Assembly (NCBI GenBank): GCA_033977485.1
Contig: CM066987.1
Span: forward strand, 47,929,033 to 47,993,032
Length of the DNA: 64,000 nucleotides
Source of the DNA: Hydrangea macrophylla
Taxonomy: Eukaryota; Streptophyta; Magnoliopsida; Cornales; Hydrangeaceae
Direction of reading: 5' to 3'
Under the pieces are notes generated by a model. The model did not search any database. It was given only the letters and a program-made list of their open reading frames with translations, and was not told the DNA's origin. A program made the position numbers and the translations under genes. Below, piece by piece: positions 53,135 to 64,000 of the stretch (the first letter of the stretch is position 1; every line of letters begins with the position of its first letter).

Positions 53135-56100
53135 CCACATGGAAAAAAACTCAGAATGTATGTTGATGTATGTAGAATTAAGTGGGTTATTAAGTGGGTC
53201 AATTTAGCAAGCCTGTCAAGTTGTTTGGTAAGTGGACCATTTGGAGCGTTACGAATGATATAAGAGCCAACCTTGATCCCGTGAGGGCCCCACGGTGTTA
53301 TGGTAGAGGAGTAGAGGCCCTTGGGTAACCCTTTGTCTGCTAATGGGCTGCTATGTGGTCACCAACCATTTGCTTCCACAAAAATCAATTAAGGTGAGAA
53401 CTGAGCCTACACAACGAGGACAACACATCTTTAAGTGGGGTAGATTAATCTGTGAGAACCCCTCCAACATGGAAAAAACACTTAGAGTGTTATCATAATA
53501 TATATAGAACTAAGTCGGCTACTACTAACAATTCGTGCTTAAGCATTTAAAGGGCAATGTGATAGACCCGTCAAGTTGATAGGCCAGTAAAACTACATGG
53601 GTCCGTCAAGTCAGTTTGGTGCACATAAATAGATAATTGGTGCACATCTATAAGAAGAAATCTAGGTGGGAACACTAGTTAGTCCCTATCACTTGATAGG
53701 TGCACATATGCTAGAATTAAATCTAGAGCTTTTTAATTTTTTTTTTCCTTCCTATTGTTAAATTTCTTTGCATTTGAGGTAGGTGGACAATCAATGATTC
53801 CATGCAAATCACATTGTTCTTGTCATCAACTTAAATTTTTTAAAGCTTTTTTTTTCATTTTTTTTTTGTAAATTTCAAAGTTTGGGAAATTATGTAATAG
53901 TTTCATACGTTGTGGGGTAATCTATAAATTTCAATAAATTTTGGGGCTGATATAAAAACATAACAAGTTTGAGGTTTTCTGAAGAAAAAAAAAAATTGAA
54001 AATTTTGTTGAAGGATAGTAGATAAGGACTTAGACTCCATGTGAGATACAAAATAAAAGACTAAACAGTCCTCAAGGATTTAATCCAGGGAATCAACTGG
54101 ACCAACCCAAATAGCCCAACCTTTTGAATTAAAAGACTTTTTAGTATAGGTACACTCATCCATGAAGAGATCTTTGTTTTTAAACAAACTTACACAGCTG
54201 AACAGACATAAGGGTAATAGTTGGTCATATAGTATATTTGTTCTTTTTTTTTTTTCACAGGCATATACCATGTTCAAGTTGGATCACTTTAGAAATGAAA
54301 ATTTTTTAGTTCCAAAGTCACTTTCCACTCATGAGTTTTGAGTAGAGAACATTTGCTCTCTCACATTTCAAAAATAACTCTCTTTTAACAAACCTAATTG
54401 GTATGGTAAAATTACAATACAACCCTATAAAAAATGTCGAAATTAAGTGGAAAAAAAAATATGAAAAGTTTGAGGTTTTATGAAAAAAAAAAAACAAAAA
54501 AAGAAAAAGAAATAAGAAATAAGAAAATTTTTGTGAAGCATAGTAGACATGGACTTAGAATCCACGTGAGATACAACTGGGATCAACCCCAAATCGCCCA
54601 ACCATTTAAATTGAAAGACTTTTTAGTATAGCTACACTCATCCATGAAGAGATCTTTGTTTTTAAACGAACATACACAGTTGAACGACATTTACCATGTT
54701 CAAGTTGGAGCACTTTAGAAATGAATATTTCTTAGTGCCAATATCACTTTCCACTCATGAGTTTTGATTAGAAAACATTTGCCCTCTCACGTTTAAAAAA
54801 TAACTCTCTTTTAACAGACCTAATTGGCTTGGTAAAATTACAATACAGCCCTAAACAAAATCTCGAAATAAAATGGAAGTGTAATTTCAAAATGTCTATA
54901 GAGCCCATCTGCGCGCTGACTCGTAATTTTTTTTGCCCAGGTCTATATTAAGAGACTTTTCACTTATTATGTTTTCATTATGTCAATGGGAATATATAAT
55001 TTGAAATAAAATTTAAGCTGAAGTTCTTTTATTTTGTCAAGTTGATAGGCTAGTAAAGTACATGGGTCCGTCAAGTCAGTCTGGTGCACATAAACAAATA
55101 ATTGGTGCACATCTATAGGAAGAAATCTAAGTAGGAACACTAGCTAGTCCCTAGCTATCACTTGATAGGTGTACATGTGCTTGAAATCTAGAGCTTTCTA
55201 TTTTTTTTTCCCTTTGTATTCTTAAATTTCTTTGTATTTAAGGTAGGTAGACAATTAAAGACTCCACGCGAATCACGTTGCCCTTGTCATCCAATTAAAA
55301 TTTTCAAAGCTTTTATTCATTTTGTTTTTGTAAATTTCAATGTTTGGGCAATTCTGTAAATTTCAAAGGTTGTGGGGGTGATTTGGAAATATTAGAATAT
55401 TTTGGGGCAAATCTAAAAATACAAAAAGGTTTGAGGTTTTCTAATAAAAATATAAAAAAGAAAATTTTGGTGAAGGATAGTAGATATGGACTTAGAATCT
55501 ATGTGAGATATAAAAGAAAAGACCAAACAGTCTTCAAGCACTCAATCCAGGGAACCAACTGGGAACAACACCAGATAGCCGAACCAGTTGAATCAAAAGA
55601 CTGTTAGGCACGGCTAAACTCATCCTTGAAGATAAAATTGTTTTTAAATGAACATACACATCTGAACAGAGACAATGGTAATGTTTGGTAATGTACCATA
55701 TTTGTTCTTTTTTGCACCAACATTTACCATGTTCAAGTGGGACACGTTGGAACTGAATGGAGACAAACTCAGTTTAAACGTTGGAAGGACATTGTTTGTC
55801 AACACTCCCAAACATTTGAATTAAAAGACTTTTTGGCACGGCTCAATTCATCCATGAAGAGAACTTTCTTTTTAAACGAACATACACAACTGAACATGCA
55901 CGGTGGTAATGGTTGGTAATATACCATATTTGTTCTTTTTTTTTTTCGCATGCATTCACCATGTTCAACTGAGATCACATCAGAAATGAATATTTCTTAG
56001 GGCTAATATCACATTCCACTCATGAGTTCTGAATAGAGAATGTTTGCCCCTCACGTTTGAAGAATAATTCTTTTTTAACAGATTTAATGGATTTGGTAAA

Positions 56101-56627
56101 ATTGCAATATAGCCCTCAAAATAAATGAAGAAATTAAGTGAAAGTGTAATTGCAAAATGTCTAAAGAGCCACTTGCTAACTCTCCTTTAAGTAGAAGTTC
56201 TTTTATTTTGGAAGTAAAAAAGAGCTTTAGTTACACAAGTGAGCATAGGTGTTACTTAGGTGTATTTTTTTAGGTGTTACTAGCATGCATTACTCTAAAA
56301 TAAAAAGTAAAAACAATAACATGATTAACATGATGGATGCACTAACTAGTTCTGCGTATACTCAGAAATTTGTGAAGGTCAGTGTGGTGGGTTCTGGTAG
56401 AAAAAACAAAAATAACACTCCTTTCACCATTTGCTAATTTTATTTTGTCTTGTAAATAGCATAGCAATTCTTTTTTTTTTTTTGTTGAAAAGTTCAAACA
56501 ATTCGTATTGATTGCATTGGTAGATCTAAGGGAGCCGAGAATCATGATAACTAATTCAACAATCAAATATTTTGTTTTTTTATTTTTCACTTTTTAATTT
56601 ACCAAAGAGCAAGATACATTAACCCAT
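53135..56627. repeat. Degenerate upstream repeat, unit 4 (compound)
   Basis: About twice the normal length, because parts are repeated inside. The GTGAGATAC marker occurs near 54040, 54566 and 55502, and the CTCATCCWTGAAGA marker near 54157, 54637, 55617 and 55848. The joints are near 54430 and 55020. It ends with TGTAAATAG (56451), a damaged TATA. Small frames here (for example 55344-55607 and 54080-54277) are not conserved between sub-units. Confidence 0.6.
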
Positions 56628-58262
56628 CCCACGTGGAAAAAACTCAGAATGTATGTTGAAAATATGTAAAGTTAAGTGGGTTATTAAGTGGGTCAATTTG
56701 GCAAGCCCGTCAAGTTATTTGGCAAGTGGACCACTTGGGGCGTCACGAAGGTATCGGAGCCAACCTTGATCCCGTGAGGGACCCACATTCTTATGGTCGA
56801 GGAGTAGAGGGCCATGGGTAGTTGTACTGCTATGTGGTCACTAGCCATTCGCTTCTACAAAAATTAATCGTGGTGAGAACTGGGCCTACGCAACGAGGAC
56901 AACACATCTTCAAGTGGGGTAGAATAATCTGTGAGAATCCCTCCAATATGGAAAAAACACTTAGAATGTTATCATAATATATATAGAACTAAGTCGGCTA
57001 CTACTAACAATTAGTGCTTAAGCATTTAAAGGGCAATGTGATAGATCCGTCAAGTTGATAGGCCAGTAAAACTACATGGGTCCGTCAAGTCAGTTTGGTG
57101 CACATAAATAAATAATTGGTGCACATCTGTCAGAAGAAATCTAGGTGGGAACACTAGCTAGTCCCTATCACTTGATAGGTGCACATTTGCTAGAAATCTA
57201 GAGCTTTATATTTTTGTTTTTCTTTCTATTATTAATTTCTTTGTATTTAAGGTTGGTAGACAATTAATGACTCCATGCAAATCACGTTGTTCTTGTCATC
57301 TACTTAAAATTTTAAAATCTGTTTTTTTTTTAATATTTTTTTTGGTAAATTTCAGAGATTGGGCAATTATGTAAATTTCAAAAGTTGTGGGGGTAATCTA
57401 TAAATTTCAATAAATTTGGGGGCTGATATAAAAATATCAAAAGTTTGAGGTTTTCTGAACAAAAAAAAAAGGAAAAAAAAAACATTTTGTGAAGCTTAGT
57501 AGATATGGACTTAGAATCCATGTGAGATACAAAATGAAAGACTAAACAGTCCTCAAGGACTTAATCCAGGGAACCAACTGGGATCAACCCCAAATAGCCC
57601 AACCATTTAAATTGAAAGACTTTTTATTATAAATGCACTCATCAATGAAAAGATCTTTGTTTTTAAACGAACATACACAGCTGAACAGACACAATGGTAA
57701 TGGTTGGTCATATAGTGTATTTGTTCTTTTTTTTTTTCACCGACATTTACCATGCTCAAGTTGGATCACTTTAGAGATGAATATTTATTAGTGCCAAAGT
57801 CACTGTCCACTCATGAGATTTGATTAGAGAACATTTATTCTCTCACGTTTCAAAAATTACTCTCTTTTAACAAACCTAATTGGTTTGGTAAAATTACAAT
57901 ACAGCCGTAAAAAAAATGCCAAACTTAAATGGAAGTGTATTTTCAAAATGTCTATAGAGCCCATCTGCTAACTCGTGAATATTTTTTGGCCAGATCTATA
58001 TTAATAGACTTTTCACTTATTATGTTTTCATTATGTCAATGAGAATATGTAATTTAAAATAAAATTTAAGTTAAAGTTCTTTTATTTTGTAAGTAAAAAA
58101 GAGCTTTAGTTATACAAGTCAGTAGAGGTGTTATTTAGGTGTTACTAGCATGCATTACTCTAAAATAAAAATAAATAACAAAAACATGATTCACGTGATG
58201 GATGCTAGTAGAACGATGATAGTCCTTTCACCATTTACTAATTTTTTTTTCTTCTTATAAAT
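56628..58262. repeat. Degenerate upstream repeat, unit 5, next to the lectin gene
   Basis: The last unit. Markers: AAACTCAGAATG (56638), GAATCCCTCCAATATGG (56935), CATGTGAGATAC (57520), CATGCATTACTC (58149), TCCTTTCACC (58222) and TATAAATAG (58256). Similarity to the other units stops right after ATAAATAGCATA, and the lectin transcript follows. Confidence 0.75.
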
Positions 58263-58264
58263 AG
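58256..58264 (+). promoter_or_regulatory. TATA box of the lectin gene
   Basis: TATAAATAG lies 107 bp before the start codon, preceded by TCCTTTCACC 25-35 bp upstream. The same pair stands at the end of units 2 and 3 of the upstream array without a gene after it. A 5' leader of about 75 nt, rich in A and G, would result. Confidence 0.8.
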
Positions 58265-58362
58265 CATACCAGGTTAGAGGTAGAGAAAACACAACAAAGA
58301 ACTTCCATACCATCGTCTGACCATAGAAGTGAGGAGAGAAAGAGTCATAGAGAAAGCAAAAA

Positions 58363-58782
58363 ATGGCTTTGCCCAATCACGCTACCTTTAAGGGCAATAA
58401 TGGTTTGTACCTCAAGGCCCTAGCAAATGGTAATCTACAGTTCTCAGCTACTCAGCGTACCGATCCAACGGCGGGATTCGAGATCATCACCCAATCCGAT
58501 GGAAGCATTCAGATCAAGTCAGATTCCACTGGCAAATACTGGAATGCAGGAACGCATAGTTGGATTGCGGCCGACACAACTAATATCAATAACAACCCTA
58601 ATACATCGTTTTCGCCGGTCATAATTGATCCCAACACTAATGCAATCGCTCTCCGCAGCATGAGTACCAACTATATCTGCCAGAGATTCACTAGTCCTGC
58701 TATAGTTAACGGTCTTTTTCCCAATGTCACCTACACTAATACTCCTCCACCAGAGGCACGCTTGGACGTGGAAGAGCTGTGA
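58363..58782 (+). CDS. Single-domain amaranthin-like lectin (agglutinin domain), 139 aa
   Basis: The protein matches the agglutinin (amaranthin) beta-trefoil domain: FKGNNGLYL (9-17), LQFSA (25-29), DPTAGFEI (34-41), IQIKSDSTGKYW (49-60), WIAA (67-70), IALRS (95-99), NYICQRFT (103-110) and the closing EARLDVEEL. Amaranthin itself has two such domains and binds GalNAc/T-antigen sugars; other plant relatives add further domains. Here the frame stops directly after one domain. There is no signal peptide, so a nucleocytoplasmic place is expected, as for stress-induced plant lectins (inference). The start is the first ATG after the TATA box, in an AAAAATGGCT context. No intron is needed. It may be a true one-domain gene or a shortened one, since foreign-looking sequence begins soon after the stop. 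Sugar binding is not proven. Confidence 0.85.
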   Translation: MALPNHATFKGNNGLYLKALANGNLQFSATQRTDPTAGFEIITQSDGSIQIKSDSTGKYWNAGTHSWIAADTTNINNNPNTSFSPVIIDPNTNAIALRSMSTNYICQRFTSPAIVNGLFPNVTYTNTPPPEARLDVEEL

Positions 58783-58800
58783 TGTGCAATGCAATCCATT

Positions 58801-58806
58801 AATAAA
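58801..58806 (+). terminator. Near polyadenylation signal of the lectin gene
   Basis: AATAAA lies 19 bp after the stop codon. A second AATAAA lies at 59062-59067. The folded module 58811-58933 lies between them, so the choice of site would decide if the mRNA carries the module. Confidence 0.5.
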
Positions 58807-58810
58807 AGAT

Positions 58811-58933
58811 GTTTGTGGGTAGCATCTCTGGAAACCCTCACGAGACTCCACTCGTCCTGTAAGGGTAACTTTTGGGTTTAAAAGGCTTGTTGCATATTTA
58901 TGCTAAATGCAATCGCGTTCCCTGCGAAAGTGG
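58811..58933 (+). ncRNA. Candidate folded RNA module in the lectin 3' flank
   Basis: About 85% identical by eye to 16331-16449 of the tRNA-Asp retrotransposon. The hairpin arms are preserved: ACGAG (58840)/CTCGT (58851), TTGCAT (58890)/ATGCAA (58907), TCGC (58913)/GCGA (58924). The TTGCAT loop is 11 nt here and 7 nt in the retrotransposon. The outer CTCAC/GTGAG pair is weaker here (GTGGC). Either a retrotransposon end landed here or the element captured a gene 3' end. The family is not known to me. Confidence 0.4.
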
Positions 58934-59199
58934 CATTTTCATTTTCATTTTTATTTTTGTTCTGGTACTTGTTTCTATCTATCTAGTTTTCATTTCAAGT
59001 ACTACAACAATGTTGTTGAATTGAAGCCTAGATAAGATATATTATCTATCTATGACAATATAATAAAGTGTGTTTGCCTTTACTTCGGGACTTCTTCAAA
59101 GTGCTTTCCATGATTTGAAGCTTTAGAGAAGACAGTGTTAACTTCTTTTTATTACTTAACTTGTCACTAAGTATTTCTCTCTAACCGATCTCATCTAAT
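58934..59199 (+). other. Lectin 3' flank
   Basis: T-rich sequence with a second AATAAA (59062-59067), probably the end of the lectin transcript. I see no gene. Confidence 0.5.
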
Positions 59200-60250
59200 T
59201 AATTATTCAATGTGCGCTTTTCTCTCCACATTCTTCCTACCTTCTCTTCTCCCCCACTTAACTTACCAACCAAGAGAAATGGAGAGAAACTTGTCCCCTT
59301 CTCTTGTAGTGGTTTGTTCATGTATTTGCTAACTAAATGTATAGTGATCAATAATCAATGTGAAACGGTTCTATTCTTTTCCTATCTTTTTTTTTTTTTT
59401 TTTGTGGGTCTGCTGAGAAGGTAAAACTTTGATCTCTTATTTTGGCTTTAGGTACACAAAATAACCTTGTCAGGCTTCTGAAATGTTGTCTTGGATGTCT
59501 TAAGGACTCCCCTAATATTTGTTCATTTTTTTACTTGGTATACAAAACAAATATCTTTTAGTTTGAGTACAAATATGTTCTGGGAAATCATTGGAAAAAT
59601 ATGAGTAATGTGCTAGAAACATAATTTTCACTTAAATTATGATAATAGTTTTCAAGACAAAATAAATTATATATATATCAGCCATACTGATATGTTGTGA
59701 TACTGTTGAAATATGATACTAATTCCTAGAAGCTTCTAGAATAAGATAAAGATTTGAAGTCACATGTATCTAGAATATTCCTTCAATTATCTAGATTGAG
59801 TAATGTCTAAAAAATTCCTAGAATTAGCTCCATTTTGCAAAATGAATGAATGAAAGACATTTCCAGTCAAGCCTTCCATCTCCCACACTATTGTGTAACA
59901 CCTGCATTTTCCAATCTATTATCCCGAATTTCTGTATTTCTCTTGGTGATTCTTTCTATTATACACAAAAAGATTTGTTTTTCTTACTCTTTACTATTTT
60001 AAACGATCTGTGTGTTTGTATGCATGTTTGTGGCCTTGGGGAAAGTTTTTTTAGAAAGCAGACCCGAGCGCTCGAGAAGTCGAAGCTCTCGAGCAGCATT
60101 TTTAGTGAAATGACTATTTTGCCCTTACGTCTCAAAAATCTATAAATACCAACGTTTTCTCAACAATTGTACGTTCTGTTTATTTTGAAAACCGAGAGCT
60201 TTCCTTACAGAGGATTTTGAGAGAAATCCTCGTACATTATGCACACACAT
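59200..60250. repeat. Duplicated segment, copy 1
   Basis: Matches 61690-63140 in the same order: TCTTCTCCCCCACTTAAC (59240 and 61728), ACCTTGTCAGGCTTCTGAAA (59463 and 62054), CAAGCCTTCCATCTCCCACA (59869 and 62743), TGTAACACCTGCATTTTCC (59894 and 62767), and CTATAAATACC (60140). Copy 2 has about 290 extra bases at 62260-62548. Frames in it are not supported as genes. Confidence 0.75.
59894..60250 (+). mobile_element. LTR-like fragment, third family, copy 1
   Basis: It starts TGTAACACCTGCATTTT and has CpG palindromes GAGCGCTCGAG (60066-60076) and CTCTCGAG (60086-60093) about 45 bp before a TATA box CTATAAATACC (60140). It breaks off near 60250, where a copy of the earlier GAATGTCTTAAGG part follows. 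The LTR identity is inferred from the TATA and palindrome layout only. Confidence 0.45.
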
Positions 60251-60279
60251 TAAGATTGAATGGGGATTTTGAGAGAAAT

Positions 60280-60800
60280 CCTAGAATGTCTTAAGGTCTC
60301 CCATAATAATTGTTCATTTTTTTACTTGGTATACAAAACAAATATCTTTTAGTTTGAGTACAAACATGTCCTGGGAAATCATAGTAAAAATATGAGTAGT
60401 GTGCTAGAAACATTATTTTTACCTAAATTACGATAATAGTTTTCAAGACGTAACAAATTATATATATCAGCCGTACTGATATCGTGAGATTCCATTGAAA
60501 TATGATACTAATTCATTGAAGCTTCTAGAATAAGCTAGATTGAGTACTATCTAGTTTTTTCCTAGAATTAGTAAGATTGAGTTCCATCTAGAAAATTCTT
60601 AGAATTAGCTAGACTATGTACTGCCTATATTTGTGTACGTAATTCCTAGAAAATTCTAGAAGAGTCAAGACACTACTTAAGTGTCCTATAAATAGGTGCA
60701 AGCAAGCCATTTGTAAAGTGATTGAATGAAAGAAAATTTCAATGAAGCCTTCCATCTCCCATGCTATTAATTACCAACTATTCCAAACAGATACCTTACA
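60280..60800. repeat. Partial third copy of the duplicated segment, with LTR-like piece
   Basis: Repeats the part from GTTCATTTTTTTACTTGG (compare 59520) to CTTCCATCTCCCA (60749). It contains GAAGCTTCTAGAATAAG and several CTAGAATT motifs and a TATA box CTATAAATAGG (60689) not present in the two longer copies. Possibly a decayed Copia LTR. Confidence 0.45.
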
Positions 60801-60899
60801 AATTATAAACATATCCTTCGAAGGATTAATTATAGACAAACAGGAGAGGCTTGTTTTTAGTATAAAAGTATTGAATAAAATGTTTACCAAAAGAAACAA

Positions 60900-61388
60900 A
60901 AAAGGCCCATTGAAGTGCTGAATTATGTGAAACTAATAGACATATGATTGCTTCTCTAATGCATGGATATATCGCTGTAGAATATTGTTGACTATGCCAA
61001 TGACAAATGCCTCTGCAGAACGAAGTTTTTCGAAGTTGAAACTGTTAAAATCTTACATTTGATCAACGATGTCACAATTAAGATTGAATGGGGTAACCAT
61101 ATATATATTCTCCATGCATTGAAAAAGACATGGTTGAAAAACTTGATGATGCGAGCTTAATTAGTGATTTTGCAAATACAAATGCGAGAAGAATAATGTT
61201 CAAGTGATACTTTGTTGCAATTGTGTCGTTTCGTTATTTGCTTACTGAATGTTAGAAATATTTTGTAGTTAGTTTGATAATTTTAATATAATGTATAACA
61301 ATATAAAATTAATAAGGAGTTTAAAAAAGTATATGTAAAGCCTTTTAAGAGATTGCTTTGGGCCCTGAAAAACTTAGGACCAACCCTG
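60900..61388 (+). pseudogene. hAT transposase remnant (dimerisation domain) with 3' end
   Basis: Joined frames give the hAT C-terminal dimerisation region: PIEVLNYVKL (60906), then NASAERSFSKLKLLKSY (61000-61056), a TGA, then STMSQ, a short frameshifting insertion around 61095-61115, and EKDMVEKLDDASLISDFA (from about 61121) to a TGA at 61205-61207. The region after it ends AGGACCAACCCTG (61376-61388), close to the AGGACCGGCCCTG terminal repeat of plant hAT elements of this group. The N-terminal part and left end are missing. It is dead, from at least two stops and two frame changes. Confidence 0.75.
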
Positions 61389-61689
61389 CATGAGAAGTAT
61401 AGGGAAGTATGACACTTTGATGGTGCCAAAGAGGCAAGAAAGGGGGGTAGGGGTAGACGAGTTATTTTGAAATATACTACTGGAACATAGCATTACCCGG
61501 AGAAAGGAGAGCCATATTGCTAAGTAAACCCAAGGTTATGAAAAAAGTTGTGGCAATATTTGAGGGAGTGAGATCTAGTCATGGGGATCATCAATTGCAT
61601 CATTTTGGAGTTTCATTTTCTTTTTCTCTTTTTCTTTTCACTTTCTAATGAAGACACTACTTCCTATAATGGCTACAGTTTGCAGGGAA
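61389..61689. other. Spacer
   Basis: About 300 bp between the hAT end and copy 2 of the duplicated segment. I see nothing in it. Confidence 0.5.
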
Positions 61690-61847
61690 ACAAAAATGGA
61701 CAATTTTCTTTCCACTTTCTCCCTACTTTCTCTTCTCCCCCACTTAACTTACCAACCAAGAGAATTGGTGAGAAACTGGTCCTCTTTCTGTTCTTTTCTC
61801 TCCATTTTTGTCTATCCAAACAAAGTATTAGATTCGGCTCTTACTCG

Positions 61848-61875
61848 ATTTGGATTTGGATTTGGATTTGGATTC
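61848..61875. repeat. (ATTTGG)4.5 microsatellite
   Basis: A perfect hexanucleotide run that is missing from copy 1 of the duplicated segment. Confidence 0.95.
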
Positions 61876-62259
61876 TAGTGGTTTGTTCATGTATCTGCTG
61901 ACTGAATGTATAATAATCACTAACCCTTGTGAAATGGTTATATTCTTAGTTGAAGTTTTTGCTTACTTCTTTTTTTTTAATCTTTTTTATGGCTTGGGTC
62001 TACCGACAAGGTAGGACTTTGATCTCTTATTTTGGCTTTAGGTACACACAATAACCTTGTCAGGCTTCTGAAACATTGTCTAGGATGTCTGAAGGACTCC
62101 CCAAATAATTGTTCATTGTTTTACTTGGTATACAAAACAAACATCTTTTAGTTTGAGCACAAATATGTTTGGAAAATCATAGTAAAAATTTGAGTAGTGT
62201 GCTAGAAACATAATTTTCACTTAAATTACGATAACAGTTTTCAAGACGTAATAAATTAT

Positions 62260-62548
62260 GTATATGTGGGAGTTGCTAAAAAAAGCATCCAGGGAGGCTT
62301 CGAAGAACTTACAATTTTACCCATTTTGATGTCACCTCTAAACTCGCTCTAGCCATCTCTCAGACCACCAACAACACTCAGCTTCAGGAGTGATACAACA
62401 GGTTGGAGTGGGCTTCTAGTTTTTTCAAGTTGGGCATTTGACATTTGACTGTGGTGTTTGGCTTTTGGTGCACTATTTTATTTGGCCTTGTGCCAAAGCT
62501 TTAACAAAAATTTCTTGCTGAGCAAAAAACAAAAAAAAATTCTATATA
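62260..62548. mobile_element. Insertion of about 290 bp in copy 2
   Basis: Absent at the matching place in copy 1 (59680). It begins GTGGGAGTTGCTAAAAAAAGC and ends in an A-rich run (CAAAAAACAAAAAAAAAT) amid TATATA. The A-rich end suggests a LINE/SINE-type origin, but no family motif or clear target duplication is seen. Confidence 0.35.
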
Positions 62549-62766
62549 TATATCAGCCATACTGATATGATGCAATGCTGTTGAAATAGGATAGTAATTC
62601 TACAAGCTTCTAGAATAAGCTAAAGATTTGAAGTCATATGTATCTAGAATATTCCTTGAATTATCTAGATTGAATAATATCTAAAATGTTTCTAGAATTA
62701 GCTCCATTTTGCAAATGAATGAATGAAAGACAGTTCCAATCAAGCCTTCCATCTCCCACACTATTG

Positions 62767-64000
62767 TGTAACACCTGCATTTTCCTATCTACTATCCCGA
62801 ATTTCTGTATTTCTATTGGTGATACTTTCTATTATACATAGCAAGATTAGTTTCTTTTTACTCATTACTATTTTAAATGATCTATGCGTGTTTTGTATGC
62901 ATGTTTGTGGCCTTGGGGAAACTTTCTTTAGAAAGCAGACCAGAGGGCTCAAGAAGCCAGAGCGCTCTAGCTCGAGCACTCGAGCAGTACTTTTAGTGAA
63001 ACGACTATTTTGCCCTTGGTTCTCAAAAATCTATAAATACCCAACGTTTTCTCAACAATTGTACGTTCTGTTTATTAAGAAAATCGAGAGCTTTCCTTAC
63101 AGAGGGTTTTGAGAGAAATCCTCGTACATCATGCACATACACACTTGCATGTGTTAATCCTAGCATTATACACACACATGCACTGTATACACCTACATGC
63201 TGCTGAATCAAGATAGGGGACTGAGGTGAAGTTGCTGATTCTTGGTCATCCTCATGATCAAGCTCTAAAGAGGAAGATATTGAAGCTCTAGTTCATCAAT
63301 TCAAGCTTTTTGAAAACATCTACTCATATTTTCTTTATCCATTTACAATTCAATCTTGTGTGATTATAAATTCTCACTTAAAAATCTGTAGGATCAGTTT
63401 ATACATGAATTTAAGTCCATACATGTGAATTAATTGAGGTCATAGTTTTTATATGTGAAGAAATTTCATGATCAAACTGTTTTTCATAATTTGGTGATGT
63501 TGATCATCATCCAAACACACCATAGACCATATCGAGTGTAGATTCTCATCTTGATACCTTAAGATATAGTTTTTACAGGTTTTCAAGGCTTGGATGTGTA
63601 CTTAGAACCAATTTTATACCTTGCATGTAACCACAAAAAGGATCTATTTCGCAACTAAACTCGAGCACTCGCGCCTCAGGAGCGCTCGAACTACGAGCGC
63701 TTGGGCTCTCAGAGCGCTCGAGCCTGGCAGTTTTTCCATGTTGTTTTGTTTCTCCTATCATGAATGGATTATTGTTTGTTACTAACATGAACCTGAGATT
63801 CCTATTAACATGTTAGACAATGTATATCAACTTATCACATGAACACTTAGGCTCATTTGATAAATGATGATCTTGGATTATTCTTATAACTTATACGTCG
63901 AACTTCTTATGTTCTTAAAAGTGGTGGATGAAGCAATGGTGTATCTATAGAAGTGAACTACTATCGAGTCTGTCCTTGTATCAGAATGTATTATCTGTCT
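62767..64000 (+). mobile_element. LTR-like sequence, third family, copy 2 (runs off the edge)
   Basis: It starts TGTAACACCTGCATTTT and has a palindrome cluster (62946-62986, including CTCGAGCACTCGAGCAG), a TATA box CTATAAATACC (63031), and a second cluster (63658-63724) with GAGCGCTCGA motifs in the presumed transcribed part. No CA end, PBS or coding region is reached before the window ends. I see no gene in 63141-64000. Confidence 0.45.

Larger units (their letters stand above)
61690..63140. repeat. Duplicated segment, copy 2
   Basis: The partner of 59200-60250 (see there). It has gained an ATTTGG microsatellite (61848-61875) and the 62260-62548 insertion, and keeps the LTR-like part to its right uncut. 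Confidence 0.75.

Noticed and set aside
59846..60145. 99-codon frame near the third LTR-like fragment (and 129 codons at 62723-63112)
   Set aside because: Both cross the presumed LTR start and TATA box and diverge by frameshifts between the two copies.

Overview
The window looks like nuclear DNA of a dicot plant. It is AT-rich and intron-era in style, contains a single-domain amaranthin-like lectin gene, and is mostly nested LTR retrotransposons with plant-type primer-binding sites (tRNA-Arg, tRNA-Asp and initiator tRNA-Met). No species can be named from the sequence. There is no prokaryotic feature, and I recognised no tRNA or rRNA gene. Only one host gene looks intact, the lectin at 58363-58782.

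Left block (1-31218) is a nest of Gypsy-type elements. The oldest layer is the distal part of a Tekay/Del-like LTR (29819-31218). A gag-only element on the minus strand with a tRNA-Arg PBS (called B, 3936-29818) sits against it. B has 3.26-kb LTRs, a broken gag, no visible pol, and a 3' region built from several unrelated tandem-repeat arrays. A second member of the same family (A, plus strand) is inserted in B's 3' LTR, and only its 3' end (1-3935) is visible. A young element with a tRNA-Asp PBS is inserted in B's gag at 11021-23694. It has the unusual form LTR-internal-LTR-internal-LTR, flanked by one 5-bp target duplication (cagcg). Each internal region encodes the same 563-residue Tyr/Gln-rich gag-like protein and nothing else.

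Right block (31218-58262) holds decayed coding remnants and then a degenerate tandem array of about 1.75-kb units, several ending in a TATA-box module. The last unit supplies the promoter of the lectin gene. One unit is split by a second, unrelated retrotransposon of three-LTR form: a Copia element at 35832-51660 (TSD gtgag) with two complete 1329-residue Gag-Pol reading frames.

The last block (58783-64000) holds the lectin 3' flank, a hAT transposase remnant (60900-61388), and two copies of a 1-1.4-kb segment carrying LTR-like fragments of a further family.

Four cross-cutting patterns stand out. (1) LTR families of different superfamilies carry clusters of short CpG palindromes just upstream of the TATA box, and three of them carry a second cluster in transcribed sequence. 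(2) The tRNA-Arg family has five W-boxes at exactly 10-11 bp spacing. (3) A roughly 120-nt, apparently folded module is shared by the 3' end of the tRNA-Asp retrotransposon and the 3' flank of the lectin gene. (4) Two unrelated retrotransposons in one window both form tandem three-LTR arrays. All alignments and counts were done by eye.
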